Shown here: in pieces, positions 1-27,800 of the stretch
How positions within the stretch are numbered: position 1 is the stretch's first letter
How the letters are laid out: every line of letters starts with the position of its first letter
Assembly (NCBI GenBank): GCA_035771165.1
Contig: JAWNZC010000254.1
Coordinates: 915,001 to 979,000 of the forward strand
Reading direction: 5' to 3'
Source: Paragorgia papillata
Lineage: Eukaryota; Cnidaria; Anthozoa; Scleralcyonacea; Coralliidae
DNA: 64,000 nt
The notes under the pieces: generated by a model
Databases searched by the model: none
Told to the model about the DNA's origin: nothing
Seen by the model: the letters and a program-made list of their open reading frames with translations, nothing else
Made by a program: the position numbers and the translations under genes

Positions 1-503
1 ATTATGTTTTCAAGTTTTCTACAAGCTGTCGTAAGTTAAACTCAGAGAAAAACTCTGAGCTCCAGACGGGACTCGAACCTATATCTCAAAGATTGTTTGA
101 TAAACCTAAAGAACTATAGATTGTGTGAATTAGATAAATCGCATACAATATTCGCGTCCAATTTCACGTCCGTACGTGCGTTACAAGTACTTCTAGGTCG
201 GTTTGACTCGTTATTCTTTTTATGAATTATTAATAAAATGGATAAGTATTTTTTAACACTTGAACAAAAAGTTTTTGAAGCCTGAAGACGAGTCTTTCGT
301 ATTTTATTCCGGCTAACCCCATACGATTTTATTCAGCACAGGGAGAGGTCCAGGCCTCAAAGTGTTAAAACCTATCTCTTTAACCCTTCGAAGCCTGAAG
401 ACGAGTCTTTAGTATTTTATTCTGACTAACGCCAGACGATTTTATTCAGCAGGGAAAGGTCCAGGCCTCAAAGTGTTAATGTTGGGTTTTTCTCATCTTT
501 TAG
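1..503 (+). other. Intron of the DNAH1-type gene with dispersed repeats
   Basis: No coding exon is visible before the acceptor at 501-503. On the minus strand positions 61-90 read like a tRNA T-arm (GGTTCGAGTCC) without a matching A box nearby. From about 236 to 478 lie two copies of a palindromic TTAAC-ended repeat, listed separately. Confidence 0.6.
236..478. repeat. TTAAC-ended palindromic repeat, subfamily 1, two tandem copies
   Basis: Two ~110-bp units share a central segment, TCTGACTAACGCCAGACGAT followed by TTTATTCAGCA, and end in CAGGCCTCAAAGTGTTAA, which is close to the reverse complement of the other end (TTAACCCTTCGAAGCCTG). An inverted copy lies at 2166-2256. The same core recurs with other arms at 18.9-19.6, 23.8-24.3, 27.1, 35.5-35.7 and 54.2-54.6 kb. 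Confidence 0.75.
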
Positions 504-1936
504 GTTTTAAAGAAGTCTCTTTCCGAGTTAAAAGAACGACCCGAGAATGGTTGTTATATTCGTGGTTTGTTTGTCGAGGGTGCGCGATGGAGTACGGATA
601 AACATGAACTAGCTGAATCGAAACCTAAAGAATTGTACACTGACATGCCTATTATATGGCTTAAACCTACTGCTAACAGAGTTAAACCTGAGACTGGAAT
701 ATATGAATGTCCCGTGTACAAGACATTGACCAGAGCTGGTAAGTCCCCAACTTCGTACCCAGCTTCTTTACTCGCCGTTTTCGCCGAGGCTGTCAGACAG
801 CTTTATATTCTGACTGTGAGTTAGTTGGTTGGTTGGTTGGTTGGTTGGTTGGTTGGTTGGTTGGTTGGTTGGTTGGTTGGTTGGTTGGTTGGTTGGTTGG
901 TTGGTTGGTTGGTTGGTTGGCTAGTTGGCTTGTTGGTTGGTTGGTTGGTTGGTTGGTTGGTTGGTTGGTTGGTTGGTTGGTTGGTTGGTTGGTTGGTTGG
1001 TTGGTTGGTTGGTTGGTTGGTTGGTTGGTTGGTTGGTTGGTTGGTTGGCTGGTTGGCTGGTTGGTTGGTTGGTTGGTTGGTTGGTTGGTTGGTTGGTTGG
1101 TTGGTTGGTTGGTTGGTTGGTTGGTTGGTTGGTTGGTTGGTTGGTTGGTTGGTTGGTTGGTTGGTTGGTTGGTTGGTTGGTTGGTTGGTTGGTTGGTTGG
1201 TTGGTTGGTTGGTTGGCTGGTTGGTTGGTTGGTTGGTTGGCTGGCTGGTTGGTTGGCTGGTTGGTTGGTTGGTTGGTTGGTTGGTTGGTTGGTTGGTTGG
1301 TTGGTTGGTTGGTTGGTTGGTTGGCTGGTTGGTTGGTTGGTTGGTTGGTTGATTGGTTGGTTGGCTGGTTGCTTGGTTGGTTGGCTGGTTGCTTGGTTGG
1401 TTGGCTGGTTGCTTTGGTTGGTTGGTTGGTTGGCTGGTTGGTTGGTTGGCTGGTTGGTTGGTTGGTTGGTTGGTTGGTTGGCTGGCTGGTTGGTTGGTTG
1501 GTTGGTTGGTTGGTTGGTTGGTTGGTTGGTTGGTTGGTTGGTTGGTTGGTTGGTTGGTTGGTTGGTGGCTGGCTGGCTGGCTGGCTGGCTGGTTGGTTGG
1601 TTTGGTTGGCTGACTGGCTGGCTGGTTAGTTGGTTGGCTGGTTAGTTGCATGGCTGGTTCGTTCGTTCGTTCGTTCGTTCGTTCGTCCGTCCGTCCGTCC
1701 GTCCGTCCGTCCGTCCGTCCGTTCGTTCGCTCCTTCGTTCGCTCCTTCGTTAAACATCAACGCCCCATTGTGTTTGTATTTATGATTTCTAAAAGTCTAT
1801 CTGTATTTTTTCAGGTACGCTCTCAACAACTGGCCATTCTACAAACTTTGTTTTGGCTGTTGAAGTTCCGAGTAGTAAGTCGCAAGAACACTGGATCAAA
1901 CGTGGAGTGGCTCTCATGTGCGCCCTCAACTACTAA
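504..1936 (+). CDS. DNAH1: Axonemal dynein heavy chain 1-type, C-terminal two exons
   Basis: This is the C-terminal end of an axonemal (inner-arm) dynein heavy chain, the ATP-driven motor of cilia and flagella. Exons are 504-738 and 1815-1936 (stop TAA 1934-1936), joined in phase 1; 118 residues are seen. The acceptor at 501-503 follows a T-rich tract, the donor at 739 is GTAAGT, and the acceptor at 1812-1814 is TTTTTTCAG. Dynein C-terminal landmarks are in order: [53 protein letters not shown], then [19 protein letters not shown]. The LAESxPKELYT and [11 protein letters not shown] wording fits DNAH1 better than DNAH3/7/12, as I recall those families. Everything upstream (AAA ring, stalk, tail) lies outside the window. 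The intervening intron consists largely of a tetranucleotide array. Confidence 0.93.
823..1649 (+). repeat. (TTGG)n microsatellite in the last DNAH1 intron
   Basis: About 830 bp of TTGG on the sense strand with sporadic CTGG and GTGG variants, denser near the 3' end. The long PTNQ-type and GWLV-type reading frames on both strands are trivial products of the 4-bp period. Confidence 0.97.
1650..1752 (+). repeat. (GTTC)n/(GTCC)n microsatellite
   Basis: Tetranucleotide array directly following the TTGG array, about 60 bp before the acceptor of the last DNAH1 exon. It is one of the few intronic arrays here that is not G-rich on the sense strand. Confidence 0.9.
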
Positions 1937-2642
1937 CACTATTAACCATTCACTAACCATTCACTCAAACATTTCACAACATAAGAAGAATTAACGTTTG
2001 TATTATACACCAAGCAAGGTAAATTGTTTTAACATTAAAAAAAATGTATATATTTTAACCATGTTATATTTATAATGGTTGTTGAATTAGAAGCGAGAAT
2101 GTGTTGTATTGAAGCAAGAATGTAATATAAATAATTTTGTTTTAAACTTTGGTCATCTGTATTTTGGGAAGAATTTAACACTTTGGGGCCTGGACCTCTC
2201 CCTGTGCTGAACAAAATTGTCTGGGATTAGCCAGAATAAAATTAAAGTGTTAAAATATGGTTGTTACATCAAAACGAGGCTAATTGGTCAAAATTTGCCT
2301 GTAGCGTTTTTCCAGCTTCTGTAGCAACGAAAAGGCTGTATTTGTGCTAGATATTCATATTTGAGCCATCTTTCAAAAGTCGAAAAAAGTTTTATAAATT
2401 AAAGGGGGTTAACGTTTACTTTTTTGAAATAGTTTTTAAGGTCTAAAAATGATAATCTAGCTTAAATAAAGCCTTCTATAGCAACAAGAAAGCTTTAGTT
2501 GTGCTAAATATTCATAGTTTAGCCTTATTTCAGAAGTTGGAAAAAAAATTGCCAAAATCTTACGAAATTGTGAAAAACTGGCAAGTATCATTTTGAGTGA
2601 TCCTTTTTATCCAAAAGGATCGCAGGCTCTGAAAATGACGAA
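1937..2642 (+). other. DNAH1 3' flank / DAGL upstream spacer
   Basis: AT-rich. Possible poly(A) signals are ATTAAA (about 2033) and AATATA (about 2124); AATAAA at 2235-2240 belongs to an inverted copy of the TTAAC palindromic repeat (2166-2256). No exon is visible in 2257-2642. Confidence 0.5.
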
Positions 2643-2935
2643 TATTACGTCATCTCGGTTGTGGAGACTGGTGTGCAGACTCAAGATGGCGGGGGGAAGG
2701 GGCATTTTATAAACTTTTTTCAAAATGCAACATGGTCATCCGTTTCGGCGTGTTTTACGACTTATGAATATTGTATGCGGCATTCTTTGTAAACAAGAAG
2801 GAACAGGAGATAACAGAGACTTGAAGAGCTGTTTTGCGGTTGGATATTGCAGCTGTTTAATATATTGCCATCAAATGACGAGTTGTTTCCGACCGTGCAT
2901 GGCTTGGCGAAATAAGAAGATTTACTCTTTTGAAG
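2643..2935 (+). promoter_or_regulatory. Putative DAGL promoter and 5' UTR
   Basis: TTACGTCA (2645-2652) resembles an ATF/CREB site, and CAAGATGGCGGG (about 2682-2693) resembles a YY1/initiator-type element often found just inside transcription starts. If transcription starts near 2690, the leader holds an upstream ATG (2725) whose 77-codon frame runs to 2958, across the DAGL ATG at 2936 in another frame. The transcription start is inferred, not seen. Confidence 0.45.
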
Positions 2936-20563
<17,628 letters not shown>

Positions 20564-20857
20564 TACTTGGTGTAATCGTCAAACAAAGTGTATTTTACCG
20601 CTTACGTTTTTGGAAGCTCGTGGATATACCTTCGTGGAAACACGCATGAAACCCTCGTGTGGCCCGTGGACGTCCCGCAACTGGAGCAGATGCAATTCAA
20701 CTGTATGTACTCGTTGTGTGAGAAATGTTGTTGTGGAATTGTTAATGGTTGGCGTTCTACGAAAATTATATATAAATTAGGCAATTTTTAAAATTGAATG
20801 GGGTGGCACAATAATAATTATATACATTTAATGTGAGAATAAAATATATCTAATAAA
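20564..20857 (+). terminator. DAGL 3' UTR and poly(A) signals
   Basis: AATAAA at 20838-20843 and again at 20852-20857 follow the DAGL stop by about 280 bp. The RASL gene converges from the other strand with its own signal at 21536-21541. Confidence 0.6.
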
Positions 20858-21089
20858 TTATTTATTTAACCACCTCGAAATTACAGTGCACTAAGTTTCA
20901 GAAACCAGACTTGACAATAACTATAGCCATAAGCTCCGTTTCTTGTCAATGACTAATTAGACTTTTGAACATATTTTCATATTATCGTACTAATACTACT
21001 ATTATTATAATTGTTATTATAAATATTATCATTAGTATATATAATTATTATAATTAATGTAATTATTATAATTTTATAATTAGTTCAGA

Positions 21090-21470
21090 TTTTCTTGTGT
21101 ATTCTCGATTCCCTTGTGTACTCCACATTTCCTTGTGTACTCCGCATTCCCTTGTGTACTCCGCATTCCCTTGTGTACTCCACATTCCCTTGTGTACTCC
21201 GGATTCCCCTGTGTACTCCACATTCCCTTGTGTACCACGGATTCCCTTGTGTACTCCACATTCCATTGTGTACTCCGGATTCCCTTGTGTACTTCACATT
21301 TCCTTGTGTACTCCACATTCCCTTGTGTACTCCACATTCCCTTGTGTACTCCGGATTCCCTTGTGTACTCCACATTCCCTTGTGTACTCCGCATTCCCTT
21401 GTGTACTCCGCATTCCCTTGTGTACTCCGCATTCCCTTGTGTGCTCCACATTCCCTTGTGCATTTCAGAA
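21090..21470. repeat. 19-bp tandem repeat between convergent DAGL and RASL 3' ends
   Basis: About 20 units of CATTCCCTTGTGTACTCCA with CCGC/CCGG/CCAC variants. Preceded by AT-rich sequence with TTATTAT runs (20970-21085). Reading frames through it are artefacts. Confidence 0.95.
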
Positions 21471-21535
21471 GTTTTTTTGCTGTGGATATCGGTTCTGTGC
21501 CTTTTCTCTGCTTCGCTAACACTTAATCGTATTCA

Positions 21536-21541
21536 TTTATT
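21536..21541 (-). terminator. Poly(A) signal of the RASL-like gene
   Basis: AATAAA on the minus strand about 350 bp after the stop (21888-21890). The interval 21543-21960 consists of about four diverged ~105-bp repeats of GACAAAAAAGACGAACG type that begin inside the last coding exon. Confidence 0.55.
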
Positions 21542-21887
21542 GTGTTTTGGCTTGAGAAATCGTTTCGAGAACGTTCGTTCTTGGTTTTCACCTTCTACAC
21601 CGCCAATTTTGTCGCTTCGTCTCTCTTTTATTAACTCTTGTTGTGTTTCAAGCTTAATTATGACATACGTTCGTCTTTTATGTCCTTTATAACGCCCAGT
21701 TTTCTCGTCTTGTCGTAAAAAGACGTTTAAATAGAGTACTAACGTCTTTTTTGCCCCCCACAACGCCAATTGTGGCTCCTCCGTGCTTGCAATCACACCT
21801 ATCTCTTCTTGTCGCGTCTTAACTTTGAAAAAAAAGTCCGAAAAGTGTTGGTTCGTCTTTTTTGTCTCTCAGAGCGCCACCGTCTCA

Positions 21888-24800
21888 CTATTTCAACGAC
21901 AGTTGTCTCTTCTTGTCGTGTTTTAGCTTTGAGAAGACGTTTAAATAGCGTACGTTCGTCTTTTTTGTCCGCGGTAATGAGTTCACTTTCTTGACTGATG
22001 GTTGCCAGCGGTGTTTCCGTCTGCGCACGCCCTCTAGGATAAGTGAAAATGCTGAACAAACATTATCGAGTTCTTCTGAAGCAGAAAGTTCGAAAAATAA
22101 ACAACCAAGTTGATGTGCAGCCGTGTTGCCTTCCTCTCTAGGAACTGAAAAATAAGAGATAAACTTTGCTTGGTTTTCATGCATTTTTGTTTGTGCAAAA
22201 ACTTTTGTTACTCTAGTTCAACACTCTACCAACTGAGCTACAAGATCATCCAACTCACAATCTTTGATACTCTAGTTCAACACTTTATCAACTGAGCTAC
22301 AAGATCATTCAACTCACAATCTTTGATACTCTAGTTCAACACTCTATCAACTGAGCTACAAGATCATCCAACTCACAATCTTTGATACTCTAGTTCAACA
22401 CTCTATCAACTGAACTATAAGATCATTCAACTCACAATCTTTGATACTCTAGTTCAACACTCTATCAACTGAGCTACAAGATCATTCAACTCACAATCTT
22501 TGATACTCTAGTTCAACACTCTATCAACTGAACTACAAGATCATTCAACTCACAATCTTTGATACTCTAGTTCAACACTCTATCAACTGAGCTACAAGAT
22601 CATCCAACTCACAATCTTTGATACTCTAGTTCAACACTCTATCAACTGAGCTACAAGATCATTCAACTCACAATCTTTGATACTCTAGTTCAACACTCTA
22701 TCAACTGAACTACAAGATCATCCAACTCACAATCTTTGATACTCTAGTTCAACACTCTATCAACTGAACTACAAGATCATTCAACTCACAATCTTTGACA
22801 CTCTAGTTCAACACTCTATCAACTGAGCTACAAGATCATTCAACTCACAATCTTTGATACTCTAGTTCAACACTCCATCAACTGAACTACAAGATCATTC
22901 AACTCACAATCTTTGATACTCCAATTCAACACTCTATCAACTGAACTACAAGATCATCCAACTCACAATCTTTGATACTCTAGTTCAACACTCCATCAAC
23001 TGAACTACAAGATCATCCAACTCACAATCTTTGACACTCTAGTTCAACACTCTATCAAACACGTAAAATTCAAAGACCTCTACCTGATCTAAAATGTTCC
23101 AGGTCTTTTTTATTTCCCACCAGGGCAATCACAACATCTTTAGTTTTCTTCTGTTCGTGTATTGCTGAGATGATTTGCAAGGCAGAGTTAAAACTTGTTC
23201 TATCAGTAATGGAGTAGGTCACAGCAAAACCTTCTCCCCAACTTATTCCTTTGACATCTTTTAACGATGATTGCTCTACCTAGAGGAATGATGAATGTGG
23301 TTAAGTAATTTTTAAGTTACGAACAACAGTGTTTTATCAAGTTAAAAAGTTCGAGCGCGCAGAACAGCTTAAAAACGTTTCGTTATTGCTTGTTTCTGCT
23401 TTGGTTCATTGATTACAATGCCAATAATGAATCAGAATTATTGATTACAATGCCAATAAGCAATCAAGGTTATTGATTACAATGCCGATAATCAATCAAA
23501 GTTATTGATTACAATGTCAATAAGCAATCAAAGCTATTGATTACAATGCCAATAATCAATCAGAGTTATTGATTACAATGTCAATAAGCAATCAAGGTTA
23601 TTGATTACAATGCTAATAACTTGATCAACTTACCTTCTTTAATGTTATGTCACGTACTTCAAACGTTATCGTGTCTTGTCCATTAAGCGAAATTTTCCTC
23701 GTGTATCTTCTCTCTAAGTTAAGAAGATGGAAACTTTAATTCAAGAGTTTAGTTTTCCCAATATATCTATCCTATATTGTTTTACTCTGTCTAACACCAG
23801 ATGATTTTACTCATCAAAGAGAGAACCCTCAGACATCCTAGACAGCAATGAGTTAACAAGTGATTAACCTATTCCTGCCTGAGCTGGTCAAAAATGGTTC
23901 CTTTATTGTTTTACTCTGTCTAACACCAGATGATTTTACTCATCAAAGAGAGAACCCTCAGACATCCTAGGCAGCAATGAGTTAACAAGTGATTAACCCA
24001 TTCCTGCCTGAGCTGGCCAAAAATTGAAAAATGACCCCTGTCTTGTTTTACTCTGTCTAACACCAGGTAGTTTTACTCATCAAAGAGAGAACCCTCAGAC
24101 ATCCTAGGCAGGAATGAGTTAACAAGTGATTAACCCATTCCTGCCTGAGCTGGCCAAAAATGGTCCCTTTCTTGTTTTACTCTGTCTAACACCAGGTGGT
24201 TTTACTCGTCAAAGAGAGAACCCTCAGGCATTCTAGGCAGCAATGAGTTAACAAGTGATTAACCCATTCCTGCCTGAGCTGGCAAAAAATGGGCCCTTTA
24301 GGAAGAACCCTCAGACATCCTACGAATCTATAGTGGAATGCTCTGACGGAGGCTGTTGTCAAGAGCTTGGGAACGAGTTAAAATGTTCTATATATCCTAC
24401 ACTCGTTATTTTCGACAGACGTTTGTTGGTTCGTTAAGCTCAATTACTCAGAAAAGATTTCTGGGCCCCAGTCTGTTACATTACACCAAGCTCGCAAACG
24501 TACTTACAACTCATCATATATCACTCGTTAATTCCCTTCGTTAATTCCCTTCGTCAATATATATCGTCTCGTAAGAAGATTTTCTTTAAATTTTAATCCG
24601 TCTAAGTGCATGAGATGTCTCGCAAATTATTCTAATATGATTCATAAAAAATAGACACACATTTTAATTCTTGACATTTTCTTTTCATGTTAGCACTAGG
24701 ATCACTGTGGAATATTCTACATATCTATTAAATAGATAGCGCGCGCAAATCCAGTCAAGCTCAGACCACGCTGACAAGACTTTGATGAGCGCAAGTCAAG

Positions 24801-27800
24801 CTCAGACCACGCTGACAAGACTTTGATGAGCGCAAGTCAAGCTCAGACCACGCTGACAAGACTTTGATGAGCGCAAGTCAAGCTCAGATCACGCTGACAA
24901 GACTTTGATGAGCGCAAGTCAAACTCAGACCACGCTGACAAGACTTTGATGAGCGCAAGTCAAGCTCAGACCACGCTGACAAGACTTTAATGAGCCCCAC
25001 ATATTATCATGCGTGACCGCTGACTAGCATTGTCTTCTTTTTTACCTTGCCTAAATTACATTTAGCCACATTTAACGCCAGACGATTTTTCTCGTCAATT
25101 AAAATACTTATTACGTTTGTGTTAACTTAATCTATACTAGCGGATTTAACACCTAGCTTAACACTAAACTGATCCGATCACCTAATCTCTACGAAAATCC
25201 TAAGCCTTTTTTTTACAAAAAAATGCAGTGAAAGAAAGTTTGGTTAAACCAATTAGGTACGCGTGCGCACAAATACACAAAAGTAATTTATTTCGTGGGT
25301 TAGAAATTTCGTGCTACTGTCCAGTTTCAGCCACAAGCCCTTGGTGTTGTATTTTCGGCAAAACTGGTCCTGGCTTGCTCTTACATGGCAACTTTACCAA
25401 CGTCAAGTTAGACCCTGAGATAATCCGTTTCAAATCGTTACGTTATTGGCTGAATAGTGAGCACGAGTTGGTCTGAAGTGACCGGAAGTAGAATTAATAA
25501 AACCAAAATAACAAAGATGTCGGACGACAAGACTCCAGTGAAGACGTTGCCGCGATCGATATCTTCGCCGTATGTGTGTAGATGCTGTAATTCGAGCTTC
25601 GCCAGCAACCCCATTGACTTGCTTGGGGAAAAGTCGAACAAGGAGAACATACTATCCAGATTCCGCTCGGATATTTACGCATGCGTACCTCATAACAAGA
25701 ATCCTGTGATTTGAAACGGATTATCCCAGAGTCTCTCGTTTCCCGGGTGGGGAATGTGGGCTCTGGGAACGAGATTGTTTGTCACCGTGAATTCGTGAAA
25801 CATTCAAACAATTAGTCCATGTATAGCTTTAGTTATTTCTGCGGGTCCTTCTCTTACCAGCATGTTTGTTTTTAGTGAACTGATTAACTTTTAAAGACAG
25901 CCATGTGGTGTATGTGTTCTTCTGGAAAAGCCTTTATTTAGGTTATTCTATCTATATGCATTGTATCTCTATTGTATATCTATTGGTTCGGTGCGTGGGG
26001 TCTTGTGGACGATGAATTTTTATCATACCTAAATCAGTATGATATATTGTATGTTCAGAGCTACATTGATGCATAAAATGAATGAGCCATCTATATATCT
26101 GCGAGTCAAGTTTTTCAAATTTCTCGTAAGGTTTTCGGAGTCCAATAGAGTCCCAGCAGACATTTAACCTTCTGAACCCTGAATTCCCTGTTTTAGTAGG
26201 ACAAGCTAGGACCGGATGACGGCAATCTAAAGTGCAGTATCCAGCAGAAACCACGAATCATTTACGTAGTATATTGAATACTTAAAGTATGTTTTTCGAC
26301 GTCCAAAAACTTTAGAGTTCTAAAAGGATTTTGTCGCATAGTTTGAAGTCAAACTCAACTAACAGGTTTTACCGTATATATAACGTTGTATGATGTAGAA
26401 CGGGCACGGCGTTATGATTATTCTTGGGACTATAAAATATTCATTTTCTTTGTTGTGTGAGAAAAAATCTATTGTATTATAGTCAGTTTCAGCTTGCTTT
26501 TGAAATTCGTTTGTCAACATTCGTTGGAAGGTTGGGAACTTGGTGCGGAAGTTCGCGAAGTTCGTTGTGAAGTTCGAATTTAATATAAGCTTTGAATTGA
26601 ATTCCTTTGGTAAAATCACGGAGAAGAAGATTATTTGTTGTATAGAATATAATAATAGATACTTGGTTAAGCAGAAACAAATTGCCGACTTAAATTTGTA
26701 TCTACCTCGCAACGTAGTGCGGAACATTGCAACGTAAGTTCGGAATGTTCATTTCAATTATACGTATTGGATTTTTTTATTTAACGTCGTTAAACACAGG
26801 ATGTGGTTGCCCAATCATCCGAGCCAGGGGCTCATGTTAAAAGTGCACGACATAAGCTAAGTGTTGATTTTACGGAGGGAGGAAAACCGCAGAACCCTGC
26901 GAAAAACCCTCGAAGCACAGGAGAGACCAACTAAACTCTACTCACATGAAATTCAAGTTCGAGAACGGGGTTATTCCCAGACGGTCACCCATCCAAGTAC
27001 TAACCCCGTCCAACTGGACTTAACTACACAGCGGTGAGGAGCAGCGCCCTAACAGCATACGCCATGCACCAGTGCTTCCCAAAAACGTTCTCGTATTTCC
27101 TTAATGGTATTTCACTCTGACTAATGCCAGACGATTTTATATACTCGTCACTGGAAAGCCATTAGGGTTGGAAAGGTCAATATTTGATTTTGATTATGAA
27201 AACAACAAAGATTTTTCTCGTTTATTTCAGTATCTTTTTATGATTTTTTTTTTCATTTACATTTTTTTCAACACATAACAAGGGTAGCTGAAGCCAGTTT
27301 AAGTGCCGGTTCTTTTCAAAAACTTTATTACCTAGAGATGTTATTGATTTAAAAACATGATCCCTGACATACTGGAAAAATTACTTTAATTTGAAACGTG
27401 AAAAGATGGTAAACTGCCGAGAATAGTTTTGATGAAGGGCTCTGCTTGAAACGTCAGTATTTCGTTATCAAAACTATTCTCAGCAGTTTACCATCTTTTC
27501 ACTTTGCTCTATCTAAAACACTGCCTACACAACACTCTACTTTTTACTCTGATGAAGGACTCTGCTTGAAACGTCAGTATTTCGTTATCAAAACTAATCT
27601 TGGCAGTTTACCATCTTTTCACTTTGCTCTATCTAAAACACTGCCTACACAACACTCTACTTTTTACTCTGATGAAGGACTCTGCTTGAAACGTCAGTAT
27701 TTCGTTATCAAAACTATTTTCGACTGTTTATCACCTTTTCACTTTACTCTATCTAAAACACTGCCTGCACAACACTCTACTTTTTACTGTGATGAAGGAC

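Noticed and set aside
821..1651. 276-codon PTNQ-rich and GWLV-rich frames
   Set aside because: Translations of a TTGG array; every frame of a stop-free 4-bp period stays open.
22205..23058. CRISPR-like array or tRNA gene cluster
   Set aside because: No variable spacers; units are only a tRNA D-arm fragment without acceptor or T arms.
26340..26370. Candidate P-loop (GKT) exon for the RASL gene
   Set aside because: Lacks the upstream Gly at the right spacing; the true P-loop exon is at 36804-36885.
26900..27075. A functional 5S rRNA gene
   Set aside because: Only the 3' half of 5S is well conserved and it continues into a SINE core; the 5' part is degenerate.
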